A stretch of DNA of 64,000 nucleotides from Stereum hirsutum FP-91666 SS1 (lineage: Eukaryota; Basidiomycota; Agaricomycetes; Russulales; Stereaceae): contig NW_006763133.1 in the NCBI RefSeq assembly GCF_000264905.1, positions 852,681 to 916,680 of the forward strand. The letters are read 5' to 3'. Positions 35,114 to 46,752 of the stretch are shown in pieces. The notes beneath the pieces were generated by a model. The model had not been told where the DNA came from. It worked only from the letters and a program-made list of their open reading frames with translations, and ran no database searches. The translations under genes and the position numbers were made by a program. Every line of letters starts with the position of its first letter. Positions within the stretch are counted from its first letter, which is position 1.

Positions 35114-38100
35114 CTATGCCTCGACCACCTCTTCCGCCGTCGACAACTTCTTCCTCCTCAATGGCCGCTTCAAACTCTTCAACAACGTGCTCCCCTTTCT
35201 TCTAGGTCCTTCACGCGGTACAGACCGTCCGGACAAATTCGACTGTATCCTCCTCATCTCCACACCGCCCTCCTCAGTCGCGAAATCGAAGCCTCTCGAC
35301 TGAGACCTGATCCCTGTCGACATATCGATCTGACTCCCCCTCATGTGCGTCGGTATCGACGCTCCATACGGCGAGACGTTCGTCATCTCTGGATCATGAG
35401 GCTTAGTCTTTGGCGTGATAGAGGAAGATGGTGTGCGCTCGATAGGATCGTGAATGGCACCAAGGTTGGCTTCGGAGCGAATGTATGCCTCCTGTTCGAT
35501 ATCCAGTCGGGGGTTGAGCTTGAAGTTCCAGCGCATGATGTCGACGTCGTTCGGATCAACAAAGAACGACCAGGCCAAGTGGATGTAGCGCGGTGCGAGG
35601 GCGATCAGGACGGTGATGGGGAGTGAGAACCAGAAGAGAGCCGAGTGGAAGAGATAGTGGTCGTTGCCGTAGATGGGTGTCGCGAACCATCCGGGAGAGA
35701 TGATGGAGTAGATGCCCTGTAACTCTATGTCAGCGCCACGAAATACAAGTCAAGATTGAAAAGATCGACTCACAGTGTAGGCCCACTCGATCACGATACC
35801 GAAGAACACAGCGAAGAACACCCACCCGGTCCAGACGTTCGTATTCAGCCCATTGAACAGGTTCGCAGCTAATACAGCCGCGGTCGCCATAGTCTAGAAA
35901 CGAGCAAATCGTTAGTCAAACTTTTTGTCACAGTTCACACATCGAAAAGGTGGAACTTACGGTACCAAACTCATACTGAGCCACGTCATATCCGTCCGTC
36001 CGCGACGATGGTGAGAAGTACGCATAGAGGACCAAGAAGAACACGATCGCAGACTGAACGATTCCTTCTCCCATGAACAGCGCGAAGAGTTTCATCCCGA
36101 ACCAGTGACCTTCACGTCCGTACCGATAGAGTTGGGGCAGTGCCATTAAGACGTGGTCGTCTGCGAATTGTTGTCACGAAGATCATGTTAGCATTGGCGA
36201 AAGAGTATGAGACAAGGAGGGCTCAAACGCACCAACGATACGATCGAAGAGACCGATAGCGATGACGGGAAGAAGCGTCCAAAATGAGTTCCAGAAGAGC
36301 AGGTAGGTATACTCAAATACACTGCAGACAAACGAAAGATGTCAATCTCCGCTGTTCATGAGGAAGCGTGAAGAGGACACTTACTAGGCCGAAGACCAGC
36401 CATCGTAAATCTGGAACCACCAAAGCACACCGATACAGATAATGTTCTTGTAGAAAAAGTTCAAAATCCTGCATCAAGATGCCCCACGTCAGCAACGCAT
36501 ACAACGCATATACCACGACAATCGTGAAGAAATACTCACATATTGCCGTTCCTAGCATAACTCCAGTGCCCATGGACGAGTAACAACCTCTTCAAAAACC
36601 TGAACTGCGCGATCGCATAATCCGACGAGTTCACCGCTTGCAGACCCTCCTCGCCAGAGATACCGACGCCGACATCCGCTGCCTGGATCATGCTGACATC
36701 GTTGGCACCGTCACCGATGGCGAGGGTCATGACGCCGAGACCGTCCTTAACGAGCCTGACGACCTGAGCTTTCTGTTTGGGGGAGACACGACAGCAGACG
36801 ACACCTTCGCATTGCATGGCGAGAGAGAGAAGCAGGTGTTTGTGCTTGTCATCACCGAGAGCCTGCAACCACAAGAGTACCGAGGTCAGTCAGCAGCGAG
36901 ACCAATAGAATGCAGAAAACAGGAGAAGAGATGCGCACATCCGTAAGAGCCAAACCATCAATAACGAGGACATAACCACCAGGCCTCTGTCCATTATTCG
37001 AACCGACGACGGAGCTCATACCCGTATTGACCCTATGAAGTTGGAACGCCCCCGAATAACGATGTGAAGACCTCCTCCTCGACAAAGAAGGCCTTCCGCT
37101 CGCATTACCGTTTCCGCCACCGACCTCTTCCGCGTCGACGTTCGGGTCCTCGAGGATACCAGAGGTCGGGAAGTATTCGTCTGCAGCGTAGAGCATCTGA
37201 GCGTAGATAGACCGTCCTTCGTCGCCTCGGCCACGAATGATGATGATGTTCGAGTCGTCCGCGATCAGGTTCGTACTGTGGCCGATAGCTGATATCATCG
37301 TTGCGCCAAGTCAGCAAACAGTCAAATAGCAGGACAAGGCCGAAAATGAGATCAACCACTCACCGACAGCAGTCTCGAGTTTATCCCCCGTCGCCACCCA
37401 AATCTTAATCCCCGCCCTCTTCAAATCCGCAATCGTCTCCGGCACCCCATCCTGCAACCTGTCCTCAATCGCCGTAGCTCCGAGCAACGTCAACCCTCCT
37501 TCAATCTCATCGCTCACGCTCTCAATCTGCCCCTCCCTATCATCAATCGCCGCCGTCGCGGTCTGATACCGCTTCGCCCAAGCCTTATACTCCTCCTCCG
37601 GCACCGTCTTCCACGCGAGCGTGAGCGTCCTCAGTCCAGATCTTGCAAACTCGTCCAGTTGAGCCTCGGTGGTCTCGCGGAGCGACTGTTGAGCGTCGGG
37701 CACGAGTCGTTCGAAAATAACGTTGTCGGCGCCTTTACTGAGCAAAAGCAACGGCCCGTCCTCCCTCTCCTTCTCATTGTCCACAGTGATGCTGTCCGCG
37801 TCGACTTCGGCTGAATCGCGGCCGATGGTCCCGGGCAGTCTCCTCAGAATGACACTCATCCTCTTCCTCGCGCTCGTGAACTCCAAGATATTCAATAACC
37901 TAAACCTGATGAACCCCTGCTCGAACGGCGTCTTCAAGAACAACACGTCCTTATCCCTCCCTCTGAACTCCCACCCGACATCCGCCGCAGCCTGTACGAG
38001 CGCGGCCTCATCCGGACTCTGTGCCTTGTACTCCAGCTCTCCCGTCTTGGTGTCCACGCCGGCAAGGACGGTATGGCAGAGCGCAAGCGTGGAGAAGAAC

Positions 38101-40915
38101 CCGTTCAGCCTGTCACGCTCAGATCTATCTCCAGAAGCCAACGCAGAAGCGACGTCGTTCGAGAGCGCCGGGTCGCGGTAGTGCTGCAGGACGCCCCCAG
38201 AGAGCTTGACACGGTGGGCGTGGAGAGGGTTAGGCGTGGCCTTGGCCTTGGTGAGCGAGGCGGAGCTGAACGGCTTGAGAGGGAGAGAGTCCGGGGACGA
38301 GTGTTCCGATACCCGAACGGTCGTGTCCATAGAGTGTGGGTTTGGCTCAGCTGGAAGTGTGGCCTGATCGGACACGGTGCCTTCCTCGCCGTCGCGGCCG
38401 TTGTACGCTATACCGCCGACTGAGCATCGACGGAAGACCATGGCGTTCTGGGTGAGGGTGCCTGTCTTGTCGGAGAAGATGTATTCGATCTGACCGAGGT
38501 CGTCGGACAAGTTCCAGCTGCGAGCGAGCGTGGCCTGGTCTGTCTTTTCGTAGTAGATTTCTCTGTCGAAGTAGATGAAGGCGGCTTGACATGTCCGGAC
38601 GACCTCGATGGAGATGTAGAGCGAGATGGGGACGATGTTTTGGAAGCTGTAGGCCAAGAGGGTGTTCATCAGGGACCCATATACCGATCGAGAAGTGAAA
38701 AAAGACATACGTGATCAATGCGAACGCAAAGGTCACCAATCCATTGATCGAAGGATTATCGTCCGAGTGGTCGTCCGAGAACAACCACGGCGCCAGCCTC
38801 GGAAAATAATGCTTCTCCAACACTGAGTCCACGATCGCACAGGCAATAGCCATGACCGCCAAGAGGATCAAGTTCGCGAACACCATAGGGTTCATCTGTC
38901 TCTCGACCTTACTCCTCTTACTCGGCGTCCCACCCGAGTTCAAGACGAGCTTTGTGTCCAAGCCGGTGTACATCACGATGCCGATGACCCACGCCGTGTT
39001 CTTGAGCACCGTCCCACGCAGCATCGTGTTCTGGAGTTCGACCGAGGAACGTTCGTCACCGATGACGACCGCCGCGTTGAGCTTGTGCATGAACGGTTCG
39101 GGCCTGTCGCAATCGATCTCGAAAGCGTTGCTCGGGTTCGCGCAGTCCGCCGCCGTTCGCATGTGGGTGAGCACCGAGACCGCGTTCCTTGACTTGAGGT
39201 TCGTCTCTCCATCGAGGTTCTTCGTCTCCACGAACGCGACGTTCTCGTCCTCGCTCGTGGCGCAGATCATGATATCAGCCGGTATTGCCTGTCCATCCCT
39301 AACTTTCACGATGTCACCGACCCTCAAATCCTCCCAGGTCTTCACCTTCCAGTGCGCGGCGTCGGAAGGTACTCCAGCGTTGTCGTATTCGACGTCTGGT
39401 TCGTCAGAGGTAACATATTCGACACCGCTCGACACCGCCTCAGGTGGAGCTCCGTGAGCAGCCATTTCCGCATCGGCATCCCTTCCATCTCCCTTCTTCA
39501 CCATCTTGCGCTTTCGACGACGGAGAGGTCTAGGCAAGCCACGGACGAACGTCTTGGATTTCGAGGACATCTTGTTCGGGTTCTCCCAGCCACCGCCTTC
39601 GAGAACGCTGATCTCGGAGTAGTTGACGCGACGGTCAGATTGATGCCGTTTGATGTCTTCGTAGCCATCTTTGAGCGCGGTGATACCCCAGACGACGAGC
39701 AAAGGGAGGATGACGAGACCAGGGGAGATGGTGTTGAATTTGTTGAAGAACTGGAGGATGGCAATGGCGAGGAAGAAGCTGTGAAGATATGTTTGGTCAG
39801 CAAAAGTCACGCAGTGTCAAACAAATGCGAGCAATCAAAAATTAGATGCGAAAAAGAACTTTGTCACACGGTGACATTTGGAAAACCCCTATTCTGTGAT
39901 CAAAGCCCTACAAAGTTCCCAAAGTATTCCGAACAACACGTATCCAACATGTAACCGTCACTCTTGACACTCTCGATGCACTCAAGGGTATCGGCGCTGT
40001 GCGCGAGCACATTACTATGTGAAATAGATACTCGTCGCCGGACGTCGGGTAGATGTGTCAGAGAGACCTTCATCACTCGCGCCCAAGTAACTCTTGGTAG
40101 TCAGCGAACAATTTGATGTATATGACATTCGCCTCCTCTGGGAGATCCGATATGCCTCTACGCCTGCTGATTCTGAGAACGTTTCTGCGATCATATGTTT
40201 GGAAATCAAACTCTGAGCAGGCGTTCTTTCCAAGAGTAGCTCCTCTCTTGCCATGAATCAGGGCTAAGACGGCGTAAAAACCGCCTGCCCCTAGTCAGCG
40301 GAAGCACAGCAATCGGGGCGAGGGTCGCGGAGCTGATGTGGCGCAGACGAGGGTTCGAAGAGCATGCTCGCAAAACCAACATTTGAATCTGTCTCTCGCA
40401 AGATACGGCCGAGTTGAGAGTACACAGAGTCCCAGGGTGCGCTATTTCCGGGGGCATGATGAACTAGCACGCTTGAGGAAGACCATTGCTGGTAGTAGAT
40501 CGAAGAGGAAGCGATGACCTCACGCGTTCATGAACCGTACACTTTCTCTAGTCGCTGAAAACCAGAGTTGTTCCCCCGCACGAGCGCATGTCTCCGAACC
40601 GAAACCAAGAGGTAAAGCATGGGAAGAAAAAAAGTGTACGCACATGTTGGCGACCCTCCTAAACTGCTCGAGCAAGTTCCTCGGGAGAAACGTGATGATT
40701 GTGTACTTGGACGTGATGACCTGATTCGTAGTGTACTTGTGCTGCTTGAGCACCCTGTGTTTCTTGTCGTAATAGTCGTCCGGCAGGGGTTCGTTAACGA
40801 AGATGGAGCGAGGGGGCCCAGGAGCGCGTTGGCGGGCGAAAAGGTCCTCGACGCTCCAGTCGGTCAGTTTGTTGTACCAGCCCATGAAGTCGGAGCGTTT
40901 TGCGGCGGTCGCCAT
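35114..40915 (-). CDS. P4-ATPase phospholipid flippase (Dnf1/Dnf2-like)
   Basis: Ten exons, in transcript order: 40644-40915, 38711-39778, 37364-38646, 36939-37288, 36540-36862, 36385-36468, 36233-36321, 35961-36160, 35774-35893 and 35114-35716. The product is 1463 residues. P4-ATPases flip phospholipids to the cytosolic leaflet of plasma and endosomal membranes. Diagnostic motifs are all present: the actuator DGETN (about 280), PISL in TM4 (about 453), the phosphorylation site DKTGTLTQN with Asp about 506, ATGDKLETA, and the hinge [10 protein letters not shown] (about 1041). The [18 protein letters not shown] segment and the [14 protein letters not shown]-terminus point to the Dnf1/2 group. 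TM segments follow the hinge. The N-terminal tail is short compared with yeast Dnf1. Intron 1 is 865 nt, far longer than the other introns. A Cdc50-type partner, usually required, is not in the window. Confidence 0.92.
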
Positions 40916-41737
40916 CGCCTCTGTGGTCTGAGGCTATCGCTTGTCGCTGTCAGTGGCGACGAGGACGGCGATGATGAAGATGGAGATGAGGGTCTGTGGG
41001 AAGGAGGCGGGGTGAGTGTGAGCCTGGAGGACATCAAACAGGGACGGCCGCTGATACATCCCGGCCTGCTAGTCCTCGGCACATCCCCTGCGTAAGCCGA
41101 CGTACATCATCCGCCCCCGATCCACTTCCATCCTTACACAGCCGCCCAAGCCACAACCCGCCCGCTCTTCCCGGCCATGTCTGCTCCTCGTCGTCAGCGG
41201 CGGCCCCGGCGCCCTTCAGCTCGCTGTCCCAGACATTCTCCAGGCTCTTCACTTGCTCTAATCTAGACGTTTCACACAATCTCGGCTTTACGTCTTTCAT
41301 CTTATTTACCCGATCCAATCGTTGCCTCCGTCCCGGATCCTTTCTGGACTCAAGCGCCTTGACTCTTGCTCACACTGTCCGCGCTGGAAAACAGCCTCTC
41401 GCTTTGTAGACGAACGTACGCAGACATGCCTATTTGCTGCAACGCCACGTCATGTTGGGCATACCTGTGCGTTGAGCGTCTTCGTCCGTATCCATCCGAC
41501 AACCATCGCCGTCCATTGGACGACGGCATACCTCGCTTCATCTTGACGCCAAGTGCGTCCACGGATTATGTCGGTGTCTGAGCCAATCGTATTTACTTGG
41601 GAATCATCAATCAGTACCAGCAGCACCTCGTATCATACTGAGATGGATCAACAGTTCTCTCCTGAGGGGTTACATTTCAAAACAGTATGGATGTTCGCCT
41701 GGCCGATTGTGAGTGCTCATAAGCTATCCCTCATATC
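40916..41737. other. Intergenic region between flippase and tRNA
   Basis: Promoter side of the flippase gene, then sequence with no recognisable gene. Short frames on both strands lack features. Confidence 0.45.
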
Positions 41738-41824
41738 GGCCTGGTGGTCTAGTAGTATGATTCCTTCTTAGGGTGCTTTGGGCTCGTTTGGAGGAGGTCC
41801 CGGGTTCAATTCCCGGCCAGGCCC
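41738..41824 (+). tRNA. tRNA-Pro(AGG) with a 15-nt intron
   Basis: The acceptor stem GGCCTGG pairs with CCAGGCC at 41817-41823, followed by discriminator C. The D-arm contains TGGTCTAGTAGTATGA (A box) and the T-arm is CCCGGGTTCAATTCCCGG (B box). The anticodon stem CCTTC pairs with GGAGG. The loop between them is 22 nt: seven canonical bases (TTAGGG plus T, with anticodon AGG) and a 15-nt insertion right after position 37, the standard site for nuclear tRNA introns. The mature length would be 72 nt. A TTTT run about 25 bp downstream can terminate RNA polymerase III. Confidence 0.93.
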
Positions 41825-42267
41825 ATACGTGAGGGAGCGTCTCTCTAAATTTTCCTGCATATCAGGAGAGGACGAGACTTCTATTTCACTCGGTTCTTTC
41901 TTTTGTCGTTTGCACCGTCGGCCCTCCTTTTATCTTTCGCGATTCTGTATCCGATAATTCTCACTCCGGCAAGCTTGATGCGGGCCGTCCACCCTGGTGT
42001 CTGTCACCACCCATTCCACTTGAAGTCGTTTGAGTACCATACGTTGATAACTACGTTCGTATTCCCCACTAGCAATCGATGTCATACCGTTGTCGTGCAC
42101 TCCCAGCGACGAAGAGGCCCGATCATCAAGATGAACCAGGCGTTCCGTGTGGCTTCACGTTTGCATCGGCCTGAGAGTGTTCCTACAGGTTCCGTCAACA
42201 CAACAAGCTCGGGCTCGTATAATGTCATGTATTGTGACCGGTGCACCATTGCGAGTACACGGTCCTG
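41825..42267. other. Intergenic region
   Basis: Holds the Pol III terminator of the tRNA and the 3' side of the F-box gene. No gene seen. Confidence 0.45.
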
Positions 42268-43710
42268 TTAACCGAAAATGAACCCATCCTCCTTCAACGC
42301 ACGCACTCTCGCTCGAATCGTCTCATCCATCTCTATCTCCGCATGCCCTGCCGCCTCCTCAAACCATCGCTCGAAAAGCCCTAGATCGACTGTAGTTACA
42401 CGCCCGACTGAAATACCACTGGCGTCGAAGGCAATTTCAGGCAACCACCGCCGTGACTCGATAACGTCCAGGAGCAATCGCATGAAGGAGTCGATCGTGG
42501 AATTTGAAGGATCGGGGATGACATCGCCTCGAACACACATCTCCACCAACATAGGATTCTGTCCAGATTCCAGCTCGTCGGAGGGAGCAAAATGTAGCAC
42601 GAGCGCCCGAAGGGTGGTCGCCGTGATATCCGATACGTGACATTCGAGTATTCGTAGATGGCTGGCGTCCGCGATGATAGAATGCAAATGAAAAATATGA
42701 TGGGTCTGCTCTTCGATTCCTAGCCGAGGGAGACGGAGTACCTCGAGAGTCCGGGCATGTCGCTTGACGGAGTCGCGAAGGGACGAAAGAGCGGAGGGAT
42801 TCCACCAGAAATTTTCGCAAGGTCGAATGTCTAGGACGCGTAGTCTGGGTGCAGAGATATGGCGAAGGAGCACATTCAGCATGGTGGAAGACACGGCATC
42901 CAAATGCAATGTCTCTAGTTCGGGTAAGACGACTACGTCCCCGTCGCGCCAGCGTACGAAGCTGTCCGCAAACGTGAGCGCTAAAGTCAGGGTCCGCAGA
43001 CCTGAGCATTCTATGAGGATCGTTCGAAAGGCAGGAAGTGTGAGAGTGTGATGGTCGGGGAGGTCGATCCATGAGCGATTATTGAGGCATAGTTGCGTTA
43101 ACTGCGACCATGGGAGGGCCCAACGACCGAGGTCGTCGGCCTCGAGGCTCACTGTTCGAAGGCGTGGTGCCGTGATTGATGCCCGTGGAAGAACATCGAG
43201 GTGTGCCGTGGCTCCAGTGGGCTCGGTGTGAATATCCAGGGATTCGAGTAGAGGAAGTGAGGTCGCTTCGAGGTTGGGGAACGAGTCGTGCTGATGAATA
43301 GTGAGGACGAGCGTCCGCCAACGATGTCTATGGCGACAAAATCTGTCGTAGAATGCATTGATATTGGCGGTATCGAAGCGTTGCGGTTCGATGTGTTCCG
43401 TGAACGATATGGCGTAAATCGACAAGTCTAGTGGAAGTGCGCCTGAGCGGTCGAGCGATCTCTCTAGCTGGGACAAGAATATGGGAAAGCGCTGGCCTTG
43501 GGCATCTCCAGGGGGCAATGGAGGGAACCGGAGACGGGACCACAATTGTGGCGTCGAACCCACTACGTCTCGCCATTGCTTGCAAACGCATTCCAAGGAG
43601 AGTGGGGGTCGTGAGGGATGAAGAAGCGAAAGGCTATCGCCATATTCGACTCTGAGTAATTCGGAAAAGATGTCGGAGAGGATTTCTGGAGGGAGGTAAA
43701 TGTTCTGCAT
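42268..43710 (-). CDS. F-box protein with leucine-rich body
   Basis: Single exon, 480 residues. The N-terminus is a clear F-box: YLPPEILSDIFSELL, then LSLECVCKQWRDVV and TPQLWSRL. The body contains irregular Leu-rich segments such as LESLDIHTEP, LRTVSLEADDL, LRTLTLALTF, LETLHLDAVS and LRVLDIRP, consistent with a substrate-binding repeat domain. It ends with a charged helix (IEMDETIRARVRALKEDG). As an SCF ubiquitin-ligase adaptor it would select proteins for degradation; the target is unknown. It differs from the 28.5-kb F-box gene in lacking an intron and a coiled-coil tail and does not appear to be a close copy. Confidence 0.87.
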   Translation of the reverse strand: MQNIYLPPEILSDIFSELLRVEYGDSLSLLHPSRPPLSLECVCKQWRDVVGSTPQLWSRLRFPPLPPGDAQGQRFPIFLSQLERSLDRSGALPLDLSIYAISFTEHIEPQRFDTANINAFYDRFCRHRHRWRTLVLTIHQHDSFPNLEATSLPLLESLDIHTEPTGATAHLDVLPRASITAPRLRTVSLEADDLGRWALPWSQLTQLCLNNRSWIDLPDHHTLTLPAFRTILIECSGLRTLTLALTFADSFVRWRDGDVVVLPELETLHLDAVSSTMLNVLLRHISAPRLRVLDIRPCENFWWNPSALSSLRDSVKRHARTLEVLRLPRLGIEEQTHHIFHLHSIIADASHLRILECHVSDITATTLRALVLHFAPSDELESGQNPMLVEMCVRGDVIPDPSNSTIDSFMRLLLDVIESRRWLPEIAFDASGISVGRVTTVDLGLFERWFEEAAGHAEIEMDETIRARVRALKEDGFIFG

Positions 43711-44954
43711 GTCTACCTTGCGAATCAGAGCTACTCGGCGAGGGAATATATGAGAAGATCAAGACGTACCTTTCTCGATGAATGTCAAAATCAATGTGGA
43801 TGGAAATCTGAGACGTCCGAAAACTTCGTCACCGTGTCGTGTTCGCCCACAAATAGTGTGCCAAAAGTGTTAGGATTGGAGTGGAGCGAAAAACGGGTGA
43901 AGGCTAGGAGCACGACCGTCTGTCAATGTACGACCTTGTATACCCCCATAGAATGCAGTGGGAGGTGCCATAATCATTGCAATCTTCCCCGTCAAACTTG
44001 AACCTGGAGGCCGCTGACTTCCCGCATCACCACCTTGCAAACGCTCTCCGATACGACTCATGATGCAACGTAAGTGACCATAACAAAAACCTGTCAATAC
44101 TGAATTGAAAGAAACCCGGCCTTCCAAAGCCGTGTTTGTGAGAGTTTTCATGGATGCTGCAATGCTGATGTCGCCCTGGAAATTTCCCCAGTAGGCTACA
44201 CTCCGCCGAAGATTCAGATGCGCGAGAAACGTCAGGTCAACAAGTTCCAGCCCAGGGCATAAGTGAGACTTATGTATCAGAGAAAATGACCCGGCAGAGC
44301 AGTGTAGAATTTGAGGCGAAGATATATGCCATTTGTTGTCTCAGTGGTTTGTGGTGGTGGGCTGAGTTGAAAGGCTATCCGCGGTGAGAATCTCGGAGCG
44401 GGTTCATAGCACGTTTTCGCCACGCGCTCGACGGAACCACTCTGGCGCTCTCTGGCGGCGCTGCTCTGGCGCTCGGTTGCCATCTCAAACAAACCTTCTA
44501 CTCCAATATATTCGTTACTTTACCTCCAGAGGCATTGGGCCAGCATTCTGACCATCGCCGTTAGATCCAGGGATACCCATGTAGTACCGATTCCCTTTTT
44601 TTTCATACACAGATGTTATGTCGTCGGTACGCCAAATTCATTTACTTTTGCACCGACATCGTCCAGAATTCATCAACAGAACAAATACATTTCAACAGCA
44701 GGTAGATAGCAGAGAACAACAACATTGCGAACAGTTAGGACAGCTTGGGCGGAAAATGCAACTACAGCAAAGACGAAAGGGCACTAAGGTGCGTGAGTTG
44801 ATCGGAGTGGCGATGCGGGAGGGTGACTGGAGTCGACTTGGGGTTGAGGACGTTGCCCACGGCAATAGGGAGAGCAGAAGTAAGCCTGAGAGTCTACGTC
44901 CTTTTACAAACGGCCTGGTCATCACGTCGTACCCGGCTTGTCCTCAGCGAACCA
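43711..44954. other. Intergenic region
   Basis: No supported gene. A 93-codon minus frame (43870-44151) and a 116-codon plus frame (44618-44968) were examined; neither shows a domain or convincing splicing. Confidence 0.45.
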
Positions 44955-46136
44955 TCACCTTGAACTGAAAGCGCCCCATCCAGCGCAAGCCTGACGCGTT
45001 GTCACGGCTGTGTCAGTGCGGTGATTTAGTCGAGGTGTAAGTTCGCTCCGCGTATAGTCGGGGAACGAGTCGATAGCCAGGCTCGCAAATCGAAAATCCA
45101 ACGGATGGTCAAGGGGAAGTACGTCCGCCGGAGTGAAGGTTTCGCAGACGGGTTCCTTGGCCCCGGTGCACTCGACGCCATCGCGGGCCGTATTGTCGTC
45201 AATGGCAGTTTGCACGGCCTCTTCGAGAATCGAGACTACTGGCCCCCCTCTCGCTTTATGTGCCCGTGGGGCCCAAATATTCTTCTCCAATTCCCATCGC
45301 TCAAATGTGTCCAGCTCCATAGGGGCCTGATAAATCTGGCGTTGCGGGCGTTGAACGACTGCCCAGGCAGGAGCATTCGAGCTAGTGGACGTATTGTCGG
45401 GACCCCAGGGGTATACCGTTGGCGGCCTGTATGTGGGTGGTTGTTGCACCAAGGTGTTCATTTGACCACGCTGGCTTATGAGATTATTCTGGGCGGTGAA
45501 CGATTCAAACGCGAGAGGAAGTCGCTGGATGGTAACAGTCATCAAACTGCTCTCCATTTCGTATAGGATTGTGGGCTCACCATTTCGCTGTTTGAACCAT
45601 AAGAACCCCCAATCCACCCTATTTCGCCCATCTCTAGATTTAGGCCATAGCCGATGGAACTCTGAGTGGTCTGAGCAGAAACAACACTAGGGTCAAGACA
45701 AAATGCGAACGAATCCTCTGGCCACGCGATATCGGGGACGTCTACGAAATCCCAAGACGAGGCCGCAGACGACGTCGTAGAATCGGTGGAGGTTGAAGTA
45801 CGGGAGTTACTCGAAGGTACGCCGTCGCTCGATCCGCTAGATGGCGCGTTGATGCTGCTGGCGTGCGCTGACACGCGAACATCGGTGGGGTTCAATATGG
45901 GCTACGATGTCATACACGTATAAGGATCTTGGATGATCGAGAGATCCGAAGTGGGAAGGTATGGGAAACGGTGGGTGTGAAAGAGGATGAAGACTTACCA
46001 TGGTATCTGTTAGCGTCGATCCCACCCGATTCCTGGTATTATTGGTATCACGTCCTCCCGTCAACAGTCCGCGTCGCTCGTACGCCCCGCTGAATGGCAG
46101 CATCCCTCGTATGAAAGATGTCGTTGTTTTATACAT
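44955..46136 (-). CDS. Unrecognised Ser/Thr-rich protein
   Basis: Not a family I recognise. Three exons in transcript order: 45999-46136, 45581-45901 and 44955-45524, giving 342 residues. The first intron starts with a GTAAGT donor; the second is 56 nt. Both joins keep frame with phase 0. Exon 2 encodes a low-complexity Ser/Thr stretch (about residues 55-95) followed by an acidic/aromatic segment, SWDFVDVPDIAWPEDSF. Exon 3 has a Pro/Tyr-rich stretch (QQPPTYRPPTVYPWG) and then a more ordered region, FERWELEKNIWAPRAHKARG. No signal peptide or membrane span is present. The composition suggests a partly disordered, possibly regulatory protein. It is transcribed divergently from the TPR-DUF4470 gene, 616 bp away. 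Confidence 0.55.
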
Positions 46137-46752
46137 GGTCAATACCTCTGATCGTCTCTTTGGATGTACGCGTTTGTCGAGTTGAATCGGAAAGGGTGGG
46201 TACAGGTCAGTTCAGCCAGCTTTGTGTATAATCTTCACGATCGCCGAAACTTACCAAGGCAACAGGTTCCTGTTCTTGTTTACCGAAGAGGGTTTTCGCG
46301 TCGGAATGGTAGAGATGTGAAGAGAAGAGATGCTGTGGGTTGGATTGAGGAGACTCGTGGACTTTGAACATCCGACCTTCCTTATCGGTCCTTTCCATTG
46401 TGCTAGCCCTCAGCGCACGGTCATGTGATCGCGTCATAGCCCGAGTTGCCGAACCTCCGCTGATAACCGTCGCCCACACTTCATAGGCTCTTGACAGTCA
46501 CTAATATATGCAAATCAGTGTATTCTGTGACAGAACATGAACCTGTGAGGTCCGAATAGCTCACTTGTCTCTGTGAGATGCCACCAGCAGCATTGACATT
46601 GAGGGCCACACGGGTGCCACAAATTGCCACGGTATTTGCCGACATCGCGCGCCGAAAATATTCTCGCGTCCGACGCGACCTGTCGCGATAAGCACCTCTT
46701 CTGTCTGCTGCTTTCTGACCACTCCTGTATTCTGCAGCCATTCTACTAGGCA
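46137..46752. other. Divergent promoter region
   Basis: Separates the start of the Ser/Thr-rich protein gene (minus) from the start of the TPR-DUF4470 gene (plus), so it probably holds both promoters. Short open frames on the minus strand have no recognisable features. Confidence 0.45.
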
